DNA of 64,000 bases from Stenotrophomonas maltophilia (GCF_006970445.1 NZ_CP033877.1:4224750-4288749); one strand, 5' to 3'. Shown: positions 55,101 through 63,161, numbered from the stretch's first letter. Notes: generated by a model not told the origin, from the letters alone. Numbers and translations: made by a program.

Positions 55101-55477
55101 AGGCGCAGCGGCTGCCGTTGTACATGCAGCACCAGTGCATCGGTGCGCACGCGGATCTCCTGCGCGTCTTCTTCCAGCTGCGCCTGCACGTTCGCCTTGG
55201 GCTGCGGCAGCACGATCGGCGCGGCCTTGTCACCTGCACCGGTCAACTTGCCGTTGCGGCCAGCCTGCACGCGGATGATGTCGGTGGCCGGCAGCTCGAT
55301 GCGGATGCGCGCGCCCTTGTCGGTCTGCAGGTCCCAGCCCTGCACGCCGTCGCGGCTGTCGCTGGCGGCCACCGAACGCAGGTTGCCGACCGGCTCGGCG
55401 CTGGCCGGCATGGACGCCAGCATCAATGCCGGCAACAGGGCCAGCATCAGCGGCGAGCGACGAACGCAGTTTTCCAC
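52118..55477 (-). CDS. GH31 glycosidase, probable alpha-N-acetylgalactosaminidase, with CBM32 and NPCBM
   Basis: A 1119-residue exported enzyme. GTG 55477 is chosen as start because GGGAG lies six bases upstream and a Sec signal follows (LMLALLPALMLASMPASA). The GH31 barrel spans about residues 150-650 with candidate nucleophile Asp375 in LDVAWTG and acid/base Asp426 in WTGDQSSSWD. Their spacing of 51 fits GH31 enzymes of the GalNAc-cutting type. Behind the barrel are an F5/8 type C-like domain (about 770-920; HALENAFDDDPGTWF) and a C-terminal NPCBM domain (about 970-1110; LGVGANSRIDLRL). It is the first gene of the minus-strand unit, with AgaR-like boxes upstream. Alpha-glucosidase activity is the alternative, but context favours GalNAc. 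Confidence 0.87.
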   Translation of the reverse strand: MENCVRRSPLMLALLPALMLASMPASAEPVGNLRSVAASDSRDGVQGWDLQTDKGARIRIELPATDIIRVQAGRNGKLTGAGDKAAPIVLPQPKANVQAQLEEDAQEIRVRTDALVLHVQRQPLRLRLERLDNGQPTALWQELQPLDLDATQSVQVLSSQADEGYYGGGQQNGRYQFKGRELEVSYSGGWEEGDRPSPAPMLLSSRGWGMLRNTWSDGSYDLREPDQATLLHREDRFDAYYFVGADLPKLIERYTQLTGRPNMVARWALSYGDADCYNDGDNSKKPGTVPEGWSDGPTGTTPDVIDSVAKQYRANDMPGGWILPNDGYGCGYKQLPETVQGLAKYGFRTGLWTENGVDKIAWEVGKAGSRVQKLDVAWTGKGYQFAMDANRQAFNGILDNSDSRPFLWTVMGWAGIQRYAVAWTGDQSSSWDYIRWHVPTLVGSGLSGMAYASGDVDAIFGGSAETFTRDLQWKAFTPVLMGMSGWSSNARKHPWWYDEPYRSINRDYLKLKMRLTPYMYGLVHEAAQTGAPPVRGLMWDNPRDPHAQDETYKYQFLLGRDLLVAPVYRSQAASRGWRRDIHLPAGGWIDYWDGRRVQAAADGRQLDRQVDLATLPVFVRAGAILPMYPSMLFDGEKPLDEVTFDLYPQGDSQYTLYEDDGNTRRYQQGESSTQQIRVQAPAQGSGPVQVQIDAVQGQYNGQLAQRRYGLRVLSRQAPRAVQAGGRALPALADAAAFNSAPEGWYFDAKERRGTVHVRTATQDIRQPLQLQLDFAVAAAAADDAYPAAPVLGRELPADSLLVVNRPAEEPGHALENAFDDDPGTWFRSVRNQAVRTGAHEWVIGFGERKMIDGIDIAPRNDKNWKHGQVRDYEVYLGDSNGEWGEPIARGRLQLKEGVQRIDFPAHAGRLLRFRVLSVQNPEGDGASSTDPMVTAAQGSARAFDALQPRDVGPIALSTFHILEHQEPERPARQRYLSELPVPAALASQLRTDQSFRGDTGMRMNGLQFRRGLGVGANSRIDLRLQGGWHLLRADLGIDDACRNAGGLQFQVWGDNRLLYDSGLVKAPGVVKPELDIRGLSTLSLRTLGAQGSQPAQVCANWANAVLIGQEGDSASIVAP

Positions 55478-55586
55478 GCGGACTCCCAACCCGTTCACCG
55501 GGCGTTTCGAAAGCGGTTGGGCCGACTCTAGGGCAGCGATTCGAAAGATGTCAACAAATTGAAAGGAAAAAGGAAGATATATTCTA

Positions 55587-55598
55587 TTGAAACGAAAG
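55587..55598. promoter_or_regulatory. AgaR-like box 1 (CTTTCGTTTCAA on the minus strand)
   Basis: Lies 110 bases before the GH31 start in the divergent aga/GH31 gap. It fits the CTTTCGTTT-type half-site known for AgaR of the DeoR family. Confidence 0.5.
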
Positions 55599-55619
55599 TT
55601 GTTGCGCCGCAATACTTTG

Positions 55620-55633
55620 TGTAAGCGCTTGCA
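55620..55633. promoter_or_regulatory. Near-palindrome TGTAAGCGCTTGCA
   Basis: Centre AAGCGCTT with TG/CA ends, the form of a LacI-family operator. It sits in the middle of the divergent gap, between the AgaR-like boxes. A LacI-type regulator is not encoded nearby. Confidence 0.35.
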
Positions 55634-55674
55634 GGTGCCTGTTAAGCATTGTGCGATACGGCATTTCGTCGGTC

Positions 55675-55760
55675 CTTTCGTTTTCCCGGGCACCTCACGA
55701 CGCGGAAAGTCACTCACCCATTTTCTTTCCTTTTACTTTCGATGTTTGACATTTCGAAAG
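55675..55760. promoter_or_regulatory. Cluster of AgaR-like boxes before agaS
   Basis: Three CTTTC-type sites: CTTTCGTTTTCC at 55675-55686, TTTTCTTTCCTTTTACTTTCG at 55721-55741, and CTTTCGATGTTTGACATTTCG with a closing AAAG at 55737-55760. They lie just upstream of agaS and fit binding of the AgaR protein encoded in the same operon. Confidence 0.6.
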
Positions 55761-55799
55761 AAAACACTGATGGTGCGCTGGCCCAACTGGAACCTCCGA

Positions 55800-56966
55800 A
55801 TGGACGTCACCCTGCTTTCCGATGTGTCCGCCTGGCAGCGCCTTGGCGGAGCCGATACCGCTACCGAAATCGCCCAGCAGCCTGCGCTGTGGGAAGCCCT
55901 CGCACAGGACCTGTCGCGTGCCCGCGACCGCCTGCAGGCCTTCCTCGGCGACAGCCTCAATGATCCCAACCAGCGCGTGCTGTTCACCGGCGCCGGCAGC
56001 TCCGGCTTCATCGCCGAAATGGTGGCCGACGCGATCAACGCGCAGTGGCCAGCTGATGTACGCGTGGTGCACACCACCAGCCTGCTGACCCACCCGGCGC
56101 TGTACCTGCAGCGCGACCGCCCGACCCTGCTGGTCTCGTTTGGCCGCAGCGGCTCCAGCCCGGAGAGCGTGGCGGCAGTCGACCGCGTGCGCAGCGACGT
56201 GGATGACGCGCGCTTCCTCGACATCACCTGCAATGCCGATGGCGAACTGGCCCGTCGTGGCGCCGGCCGTGCCGATACCTGCACCCTGCTGATGCCTTCG
56301 GCCAGCTGCGACCGCGCCTTCGCCATGACCAGCAGCCTGACCTGCATGCTGCTGGCCGCGCTGACCGTGTTCGATCGTTCGCCGTGGGATGCGCGCGTGG
56401 CGCGCCTGAAGCAGATCGCCGCGCTGGCCCGCGAAGGCCAGGCGCAGTGGGATGCACCGGTGGCGGCGCTGGCGCAACGCCCGTTCAATCGCGTGATCTA
56501 CCTCGGCAGCGGCCCGCTGGAAGCGCTGGCACGCGAGTGCGCGCTGAAGGTGCTGGAGCTGACCGCCGGCCGCGTGCTGGCGCTGGCCAACACCCCGCTG
56601 GGCTTCCGCCATGGCCCGAAATCGACGCTGGACGGCAACACCCTGGTGGTGGTGGTGCGCAGCGTGCAGCCGCTGGCGCGCCGCTACGAACAGGACCTGC
56701 TGGAAGAACTGCGCCGCGATGGCGTGGCCGGCCAGGTACTGGCGATCGGCCCGCATTCGGACATCGGTGCCGACGACGAGTACACCCTTGTGGTGCCGCC
56801 GCTTCACACCGCATCCGACGATCCGTGGCTGGCACCGGTGTGGCTGGGCTTTGCGCAGTTGTTCGCGCTGCAGCGCTCGGCCGCGCTGGGCCTGACCCCG
56901 GACAACCCGTTCCCGGACGGCACCGTCAACCGCGTCGTCAAGGGCGTCACCATCCACCATGGCTGA
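55800..56966 (+). CDS. agaS: AgaS-type SIS sugar isomerase/deaminase
   Basis: A 388-residue cytoplasmic protein with two SIS domains: LFTGAGSSGFIAEMVADAI and LVSFGRSGSSPESVAAVDR in the first, YLGSGPLEALARECALKVLEL and GFRHGPKSTLDGNTLVVV in the second. AgaS turns galactosamine-6-phosphate into tagatose-6-phosphate with loss of ammonia. ATG 55800 gives the length of known AgaS proteins; ATG 55770 is possible. It overlaps agaK by eight bases and heads the aga operon under the AgaR-like boxes. Confidence 0.9.
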   Translation: MDVTLLSDVSAWQRLGGADTATEIAQQPALWEALAQDLSRARDRLQAFLGDSLNDPNQRVLFTGAGSSGFIAEMVADAINAQWPADVRVVHTTSLLTHPALYLQRDRPTLLVSFGRSGSSPESVAAVDRVRSDVDDARFLDITCNADGELARRGAGRADTCTLLMPSASCDRAFAMTSSLTCMLLAALTVFDRSPWDARVARLKQIAALAREGQAQWDAPVAALAQRPFNRVIYLGSGPLEALARECALKVLELTAGRVLALANTPLGFRHGPKSTLDGNTLVVVVRSVQPLARRYEQDLLEELRRDGVAGQVLAIGPHSDIGADDEYTLVVPPLHTASDDPWLAPVWLGFAQLFALQRSAALGLTPDNPFPDGTVNRVVKGVTIHHG

Positions 56967-57897
56967 GCTGATCGCCCACGCCTGCTACGGCATCGACATC
57001 GGCGGCACCAAGATCGAGCTGGTGGCGTGCGATGCGGCGATGCAGGTCACCTGGCGCCGCCGCGTGGCCACGCCGCAGGGCGACTACGACGGTTTCCTGC
57101 AGGCGGTGGTGGCGCTGGTGGCCGAGGCAGACGCCGCACTTGGCCGTAGTGATGCGGCCATCGGCATCGCCCTGCCCGGTGTGCGCGACCGCCGCAGTGG
57201 CCGCCAGCTGAGCGCGAATGTACCGGCGTTGACCGGCCACAGCGTGGCGGCCGACCTGCAGGCGCGCCTGCAGCGGCCGCTGCATTTCGGCAACGACCTG
57301 CAGTGTTTTGCCCTGTCTGAAGCACACGGCGGTGCCGCCGACGGCTATCCCAGCATGTTCGGCGCCATCCTCGGCACCGGCGCTGGCGGTGGTTTCTGCC
57401 TGCAGGGCCGGCTGCTGTCCGGTTTCAACGGGCTGGCCGGCGAATGGGGCCACTGGAGCGTGCCCGGTCATCTGCTGCAGCGCCACGGCCTGCCGCTGAT
57501 CGACTGCGCCTGCGGCCTGCAGGGCTGCGTGGAGCGTTATGTCTCCGGCAGTGGCGTGGCGATGATCGAACGCCACCTTGGTGGCAGCGCCGCCGACGCC
57601 AGCGCGGTGATCGCCCTGGCCGAGGCCGGCGATGCACGTGCGCGCAAGGCGCTGGACATCCACCGCGATCTGCTTGGCCACAGCCTGGCCGCGCTGGTGC
57701 TGGCGCTGGACCCGCACGTGATCGTGCTCGGCGGCGGCCTCTCGCAGTACGCACCGCTGTACCAGCTGCTGCCAGCGGCCATCGCCGCCCACCTGTTCAA
57801 CGGCGTGCAGGTACCGCCGATCGTGCCGCCGCGTTTCGGCGATGCCGGCGGCGCACGCGGTGCCGCCCTGCTCGCCTGCCAACCCTCGTTTTCCTGA
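56959..57897 (+). CDS. agaK: ROK-family GalNAc kinase
   Basis: A 312-residue sugar kinase. The ATP phosphate loop is YGIDIGGTKIELV, the sugar-binding DxG-type region includes FGNDLQCFALSEAHGG and GAILGTGAGGG, and the ROK zinc site is GHWSVPGHLL with CACGLQGCVERYVSG (His plus three Cys). ROK kinases of this size phosphorylate hexoses or N-acetylhexosamines; neighbours point to GalNAc, giving GalNAc-6-phosphate. Its start lies inside the end of agaS. Confidence 0.9.
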   Translation: MAELIAHACYGIDIGGTKIELVACDAAMQVTWRRRVATPQGDYDGFLQAVVALVAEADAALGRSDAAIGIALPGVRDRRSGRQLSANVPALTGHSVAADLQARLQRPLHFGNDLQCFALSEAHGGAADGYPSMFGAILGTGAGGGFCLQGRLLSGFNGLAGEWGHWSVPGHLLQRHGLPLIDCACGLQGCVERYVSGSGVAMIERHLGGSAADASAVIALAEAGDARARKALDIHRDLLGHSLAALVLALDPHVIVLGGGLSQYAPLYQLLPAAIAAHLFNGVQVPPIVPPRFGDAGGARGAALLACQPSFS

Positions 57898-57913
57898 TGT
57901 CCGGAGCCTGACC

Positions 57914-59248
57914 ATGTCCCCGTTGCAGACCCTGCTTGCCTCCCACCGCGCCGGTGCCAACGTCGGCCTGTACAGCGTCTGCTGCAGCAACGAGCAGGTG
58001 CTGCGCGCGGCCATGCACGTGGCACTGGCACATGGCACCGTGCTGCTGATCGAGGCCACCTCCAACCAGGTCGACCAGTTCGGCGGCTACACCGGCATGA
58101 CCCCGCCGCAGTACCGCGATTACGTGGGCACGCTGGCCGATGAAGAAGGCTTCCCGCGCGAGCGGCTGATCCTGGGCGGCGACCACCTCGGCCCGAATGC
58201 CTGGCAGAAGCGCCCGGCGGCCGAAGCGATGACCCACGCGCGCGTGCTGATCGAAGCCTACGTCGCCGCCGGTTTCCACAAGATCCATCTGGATTGCAGT
58301 ATGTCCTGCGCCGACGATCCGGTGCCGCTGCCCGATGCCATCGTCGCCGCGCGTTCGGCTGAGCTGGCCGAGATCGCCGAACGCACCGCTGCCGAACATG
58401 GCCTGCCGGCGCCGGTCTACGTGATCGGTACCGAAGTGCCGATTCCCGGTGGCGAAGCCTCGCTGGCCGAGGGCCTGCAGGTGACCACGCCGGCCGCCGC
58501 CGCGCAGACCCTGGCCATCCACCAGCAGGCGTTCGACACGCCGCAGCTGCGAGATGCGTGGCAGCGCGTGATCGCGATGGTGGTGCAGCCCGGCGTGGAC
58601 TTCGACCACAGCAGCGTGCACGAATACGACGCGGCCGCCGCCGGCACGCTGGCCGATTTCCTCGAACAGCAGCCGCGCATCGTGTTCGAAGCGCATTCCA
58701 CCGACTACCAGCGCGAAAGCGGCCTGCACGCGCTGGTGCGCGACCACTTCGCGATCCTCAAGGTCGGGCCGGCGGCCACCTTCGCCTACCGCGAGGCGCT
58801 GTTCGCGCTGGCCGCGATCGAAGCCGAACTGCTGCCGGCCGCACAGTGCTCGCGTCTGCCGCAGGTGCTGGACGAGGTGATGGTGGCGCAGCCGAAGTAC
58901 TGGCAGTCCTATTACCAGGGCGATGACGCCGCGCTGCGCCTGCTGCGCAGCTACTCCTTCAGCGACCGCTGCCGTTACTACTGGGGCGAGCCCGCGCTGG
59001 TGCAGGCGGTGCAGACCCTGTTCGCCAACCTGGAGCAGCACGCGCCGCCACTGGTGCTGCTCAGCCAGTATCTGCCGGAGCAGTACCGCGCCGTGCGTGA
59101 GGGCACGCTCGCCAACACCCCCACCGCACTGGTGCAGCACCGCATCGGCCTGTGCCTGGGCGAGTACGCCCGCGCCTGCAGCGCCAACCAGGCCGGAACC
59201 CGCGTGCAGAGCGCAGGTTCGGCTGCCAGCGTTCTTGCGAACGGCTAA
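57914..59248 (+). CDS. agaZ: AgaZ/GatZ-family tagatose-6-phosphate pathway protein
   Basis: A 444-residue cytoplasmic protein of the GatZ/KbaZ family: GLYSVCCSNEQVLRAAM, LIEATSNQVDQFGGYTGM, LGGDHLGPNAWQ, FHKIHLDCSMSCADDP, VIGTEVPIPGGE, KVGPAATFAYREALF. The family was first described as the non-catalytic subunit of tagatose-bisphosphate aldolase and later proposed as a tagatose-6-phosphate kinase in aga clusters. No AgaY/GatY catalytic aldolase is present here, which favours an activity of its own. Start ATG 57914, 16 bases after agaK. Confidence 0.9.
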   Translation: MSPLQTLLASHRAGANVGLYSVCCSNEQVLRAAMHVALAHGTVLLIEATSNQVDQFGGYTGMTPPQYRDYVGTLADEEGFPRERLILGGDHLGPNAWQKRPAAEAMTHARVLIEAYVAAGFHKIHLDCSMSCADDPVPLPDAIVAARSAELAEIAERTAAEHGLPAPVYVIGTEVPIPGGEASLAEGLQVTTPAAAAQTLAIHQQAFDTPQLRDAWQRVIAMVVQPGVDFDHSSVHEYDAAAAGTLADFLEQQPRIVFEAHSTDYQRESGLHALVRDHFAILKVGPAATFAYREALFALAAIEAELLPAAQCSRLPQVLDEVMVAQPKYWQSYYQGDDAALRLLRSYSFSDRCRYYWGEPALVQAVQTLFANLEQHAPPLVLLSQYLPEQYRAVREGTLANTPTALVQHRIGLCLGEYARACSANQAGTRVQSAGSAASVLANG

Positions 59249-59275
59249 TCTCTACCTTTCCCCGCGAAACCGAGA

Positions 59276-60058
59276 ATGGCCATGCGCAACACCCGCTCCC
59301 GCCGGCAACAGATCCTGCAGTTGCTGATCGAGCACGGCTCGGTGCAGGTCGCCGATCTGGTCGAGCGCTTCGGCGTGTCGGCGGTGACCATCCGTGCCGA
59401 CCTGACCCACTTCGAGTCGCAGGGCCTGGCCAACCGTACCCACGGCGGTGCCACCCTGGTGCGCACGCCGCCACAGGAACAGGACATCCACGAGAAGGAC
59501 GCGCTGAACCTTCCGCTGAAGGAATCCATCGGCGGCTGTGCCGCGCGTCTGGTGCAGCCGGGCGACAACATCATCATCGACTCCGGCTCAACCACGATGA
59601 CGCTGGCGCGCCACCTGCGCGCGCACCGCGACGTGACGGTGATGACCAACGGGCTGAACATTGCCTGGGAACTGGCCAACGCACCGGGCATCAACGTGCT
59701 GCTGACTGGCGGCCTGCTGCGCCAGCAGTCGCTGTCGCTGCAAGGCAGCCAGGCCGAAGCCAGCCTCAACTCGTACAGCTTCGACACCCTGTTCCTGGGC
59801 GTGGATGGCCTGGACCTGCAGTTCGGCCTGACCACCCACGACGAGGCCGAAGCCCGCCTCAACCACCGCATGGTCGAGCGCGCGCGCCGCATCGTGGTGC
59901 TGACCGACGCCTCCAAGTTCGGCCGCGTCAGCCTGCACCGCATCGCCCGCCTCGACCAGATCCACGCCATCATCACCGACGCCGGCATCGACGACGCAAC
60001 CCGCGAAGGGCTGCAGCGGCTGGGCATCGAAGTGATCATCGCCGAGCCTCCCGCATGA
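59276..60058 (+). CDS. agaR: DeoR-family regulator AgaR
   Basis: A 260-residue regulator. The N-terminal helix-turn-helix is RRQQILQLLIEHGSVQVADLVERF with GVSAVTIRADLTHFESQGLANRTHGGA, the DeoR hallmark. The C-terminal sugar-phosphate-sensing domain has IIIDSGSTTMTLARHL, VMTNGLNIAWEL, LLTGGLLRQQSLS and FLGVDGLDLQFGLTTHDEAEA. It most likely represses the aga operon and the divergent glycosidase genes through CTTTCG boxes until a GalNAc phosphate appears. Its stop overlaps the agaA start by four bases. Confidence 0.92.
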   Translation: MAMRNTRSRRQQILQLLIEHGSVQVADLVERFGVSAVTIRADLTHFESQGLANRTHGGATLVRTPPQEQDIHEKDALNLPLKESIGGCAARLVQPGDNIIIDSGSTTMTLARHLRAHRDVTVMTNGLNIAWELANAPGINVLLTGGLLRQQSLSLQGSQAEASLNSYSFDTLFLGVDGLDLQFGLTTHDEAEARLNHRMVERARRIVVLTDASKFGRVSLHRIARLDQIHAIITDAGIDDATREGLQRLGIEVIIAEPPA

Positions 60059-61170
60059 CCGACACCCGCTCCCTGCACGGCCGCATCCTCACCCCGCTGG
60101 GTTGGCGGCGTGGCCACGTCCACTTCGATTCACATGTGCGCCAGCTGCAGGTGGATGACCACAGCGGCGCTGACGACCTGCAGCTGCCGCTGATCCTGCC
60201 CGGCTTCATCGACCTGCACGTGCATGGTGCGGCCGGCGTGGACCTGATGCAGGGTGGCGATGTCGCGCGCACCATCGCACGCACCCATCTGCGCTTCGGT
60301 ACCACCACACTGCTGGCGACCACCATGACCGCCGGCCTGGACGAGATCGAGCACGCGCTGCACGGCGTCGCTGCGGCGATGGCGGCGCCCGATGCCGACG
60401 CCGCCAGCATCGTCGGCGTGCACTTGGAAGGACCGTTCATCAGCCCGCAGCGCCTGGGTGCACAGCCCAATCGTACGATCGAGGCGACGCTGGCGCTGGT
60501 TCAGCAGTTGCACGCGCTGGCGCCGATCCGGGTGATGACGCTGGCTCCGGAAATCGGCGAGCACACCGCACTGATACCCGCGCTTTCGGCAATGGGCATC
60601 CGCGTACAGCTCGGGCACAGCGCCGGCACCTATGAAGAGGGCGTGGCCGCGCTGCAGGCCGGTGCCTCCGGCTTCACTCACCTGTTCAACGGCATGACCG
60701 GCGTCGATCACTATCGCCCGGGCATCGCGGCGGCAGCACTGGCGCATGCACAGTACGCCGAGATCATTCCCGACCTGCAGCACATCCATCCCGGCGTGAT
60801 CCGCCTGGCCGCGCGTGCGATTCCGCGCCTGTACGCAGTAACCGATGCCACCGCCGCCACCGGCATGCCCGACGGCGAGTACGCGCTGGGCGAGCAGCGC
60901 GTGCACAAGTGCGGCGGCTGCGTGCGACTGGCCACGGGTTCGCTGGCCGGCAGCGCCCTGACCATGGACCAGGCGCTGCGCAACCTGGTGCGCGTCGGCC
61001 TGGAGCTGGCCGACGCCTCGCAGCGCGTTTCCACCTTCCCGGCCGACTACCTGGGCCTGGGCGATCGCGGCCGCATCGCGCCCGACGCCCGCGCCGACCT
61101 GGTGGTGCTGGACGCCGAACTGCGCCTGCAGCGGGTGGTCATTGGCGGGCGCGTGGTCGATCTGAACTGA
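60055..61170 (+). CDS. agaA: N-acetylgalactosamine-6-phosphate deacetylase
   Basis: A 371-residue amidohydrolase of the NagA/AgaA group. Metal and substrate motifs are PGFIDLHVHGAAGVDLMQG, GVHLEGPFISPQRLGA, VQLGHSAGTYEEG, FTHLFNGMTGVDH, and VTDATAATGMPDGEY with the catalytic Asp. It removes acetate from GalNAc-6-phosphate to give the substrate of AgaS. ATGA overlap with agaR shows coupling. NagA activity on GlcNAc-6-phosphate is the alternative; the neighbours favour GalNAc. Confidence 0.92.
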   Translation: MTDTRSLHGRILTPLGWRRGHVHFDSHVRQLQVDDHSGADDLQLPLILPGFIDLHVHGAAGVDLMQGGDVARTIARTHLRFGTTTLLATTMTAGLDEIEHALHGVAAAMAAPDADAASIVGVHLEGPFISPQRLGAQPNRTIEATLALVQQLHALAPIRVMTLAPEIGEHTALIPALSAMGIRVQLGHSAGTYEEGVAALQAGASGFTHLFNGMTGVDHYRPGIAAAALAHAQYAEIIPDLQHIHPGVIRLAARAIPRLYAVTDATAATGMPDGEYALGEQRVHKCGGCVRLATGSLAGSALTMDQALRNLVRVGLELADASQRVSTFPADYLGLGDRGRIAPDARADLVVLDAELRLQRVVIGGRVVDLN

Positions 61171-61183
61171 GCCGCGCATTGCT

Positions 61184-61277
61184 GTAGAGCCCAGCCATGC
61201 CCGGCTGCTTTTCGTACCGACATCGATGACGTCCGCGCCGTGCTTCGCGCGGCAAGCCGAGCATGGCTCGGCCTACA
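61184..61277. repeat. Pair of GTAG palindromes between agaA and the permease
   Basis: GTAGAGCCCAGCCATGCCCGGCTGC at 61184-61208 is partly symmetric and GCCGAGCATGGCTCGGCCTAC at 61256-61277 is its opposed mate. Typical SMAG dimer inside an operon. Confidence 0.65.
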
Positions 61278-61338
61278 TGAAGCGCGCAAGCGCAATGCCT
61301 CAGCCACGCACCATCCCCGTTATTCCAGGAATACGCCG

Positions 61339-63141
61339 ATGACCGCAGCCGCCGCACCTGCCGTACCCGCTTCCACCGCTCCGCGCTGGCCCGTACGCTA
61401 CCTGCTCTTCATCGGCGGCCTCGGTGGCCTGTTGTACGGCATCGACATCGGCATCATCGCCGGTGCCCTGCCCTATCTTGAAGCCACCGCCAGCCACGCG
61501 TGGCAGCTCAGCAGCCAGCAACTCGGCTTCGTGGTGGCGGCGGTACTGCTGGGCAGCGTGTTGTCGTCGCTGTTCGCCGGCATGGTCGCCGACCTGATCG
61601 GCCGCCGCGGCGCGATGCTGCTGGCCGGCCTGCTGTTCACCGCCTCGATTCCGATCATGGCGCTGGCCTCGGGGTATACACCGCTGCTGCTGGGCCGCCT
61701 GCTGCAGGGTGTCAGTGGTGGCCTGATCGGCGTGGTGGTGCCGCTGTACCTGGCCGAAGTGCTCAGCCCCGAGCGACGTGGACGCGGTGCGGCGATGTTC
61801 CAGCTGCTGCTGACCATCGGCCTGGTGTTGGCCGCACTGATCGGGCTGTACCACGCACATGCGGTGGATGCCGCCGCCGAAGCCGTGCGCTCGCTGCCGC
61901 TGGGGCAGCAGGCGCAGGAGCTGTTCACGGTGAAGGACCACGCCTGGCGCACCATCTTCTGGAGCTGCCTGGCCCCAGGCCTGCTGTTCTGCGCCGGCAT
62001 CTTCTGGCTGTCCGAATCGCCGCGCTGGCTGGTGCGCCGCGGCCGCGTCGACGACGCCCGCCGCAGCCTGCAGCGGGTGCTGCCTGCGGCGCAGGTGGAA
62101 CCCACCCTTGCACAGATCCAGGCACCGGAGTCGAGCAGCAACGATGGCAAGCGTGACCCGCTGCTCAGCCGCCGCTACGTGGTCCCGTTCGTGCTGGCCT
62201 GCGTGGTGCTGGCCTGCACCCAGGCCACCGGCATCAACTCGGTGCTGGCCTACGCGGTGAACATCCTCAACCAGGCCGGCCTGTCCGGCTCGGTCGCCAA
62301 CGGCGCCGACGTGGCGATCAAGCTGCTCAACGCGGTGATGACCGTGGTCGCGCTGCTGCTGGTCGACCGCAAGGGCCGCAAGTTCCTGCTGATGCTCGGC
62401 AGCGGCGGCATCTGCGTGGCCCTGCTGGCCGCCGCCACCCTGTTCTTCCAGGCCGAGCGCGGCCGTGCCGACGTGCAGCCGCACCTGCAGGCCGCAGTCA
62501 GCGGCGACAGCCTGCAGCTGGTGCTGGACGACGCACAGTGGCAGCGCCTGGGCGGTGGCATCGACAGCGAAGGCCGGCCGATGCAGCTGACCGTGTCGTA
62601 CGCCTACGGTGACTTCACCAATGTGCGCGCCCTGCGCAGCGACAGCCTGACCGACCGCGAGCTGCGCATCGAGCGTGCCGGGACCGTGCAGCCGGACAGT
62701 GTGATCGGCGCGTTCTTCCGCAAGCTGCATCTGAACCCGTTCGCCGACCCGGCCAAGGCCGCGCAGGCACCGCTGCACATCGAGCAGGCACGCATCGGCC
62801 CGGTGCCGCCGCCGGCCCACGGCTGGGCGGTGGCCGCCTGCATCCTGGTGTTCGTCGCGTTCTTCGCGGTCGGCCCCGGCGTCTGCGTGTGGCTGGCGCT
62901 GTCGGAGCTGATGCCCAACCGCATCCGCTCCAATGGCATGAGCATCGCGCTGCTGATCAACCAGTTCGTGTCCACCACCATCGCCGCGATCTTCCTGCCG
63001 ACGGTGGGCCACTACGGCTATGCCAGCATGTTCGTGTTCTGGGCGGCATGCACCTTCGTGTTCTTCCTGGTGGCCGCATTCTGGCTGCCGGAGACCAAGG
63101 GCAAATCCCTAGAGGAGATCGAAGCTCGCTTTGCCCGGTAG
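61339..63141 (+). CDS. Sugar-porter MFS permease with periplasmic insert
   Basis: A 600-residue inner-membrane permease of the sugar porter family: GGLGGLLYGIDIGIIAGALPYL, GMVADLIGRRGAMLLAGLLF, RLLQGVSGGLIGVVVPLYLAEV, SESPRWLVRRGR, QATGINSVLAYAVNI, LVDRKGRKFLLMLGSGG and PETKGKSLEEIEARF. About 118 extra residues (372-490) sit between spans 9 and 10, on the periplasmic side. Start ATG 61339. It should take up GalNAc released by the GH109 and GH31 enzymes. Its TAG stop is part of a SMAG repeat. Confidence 0.9.
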   Translation: MTAAAAPAVPASTAPRWPVRYLLFIGGLGGLLYGIDIGIIAGALPYLEATASHAWQLSSQQLGFVVAAVLLGSVLSSLFAGMVADLIGRRGAMLLAGLLFTASIPIMALASGYTPLLLGRLLQGVSGGLIGVVVPLYLAEVLSPERRGRGAAMFQLLLTIGLVLAALIGLYHAHAVDAAAEAVRSLPLGQQAQELFTVKDHAWRTIFWSCLAPGLLFCAGIFWLSESPRWLVRRGRVDDARRSLQRVLPAAQVEPTLAQIQAPESSSNDGKRDPLLSRRYVVPFVLACVVLACTQATGINSVLAYAVNILNQAGLSGSVANGADVAIKLLNAVMTVVALLLVDRKGRKFLLMLGSGGICVALLAAATLFFQAERGRADVQPHLQAAVSGDSLQLVLDDAQWQRLGGGIDSEGRPMQLTVSYAYGDFTNVRALRSDSLTDRELRIERAGTVQPDSVIGAFFRKLHLNPFADPAKAAQAPLHIEQARIGPVPPPAHGWAVAACILVFVAFFAVGPGVCVWLALSELMPNRIRSNGMSIALLINQFVSTTIAAIFLPTVGHYGYASMFVFWAACTFVFFLVAAFWLPETKGKSLEEIEARFAR

Positions 63142-63161
63142 CGGTCGACCTTGGTCGACCT
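63137..63161. repeat. SMAG element giving the permease stop
   Basis: GGTAGCGGTCGACCTTGGTCGACCT: GTAG head and GGTCGACC-type stem. The TAG at 63139-63141 is the stop codon of the permease gene. Confidence 0.7.

Noticed and set aside
48961..55531. Plus-strand open frames of over 1000 codons
   Set aside because: They mirror the receptor and GH31 genes on the minus strand and contain no domain; those genes have signals, motifs and ribosome sites.
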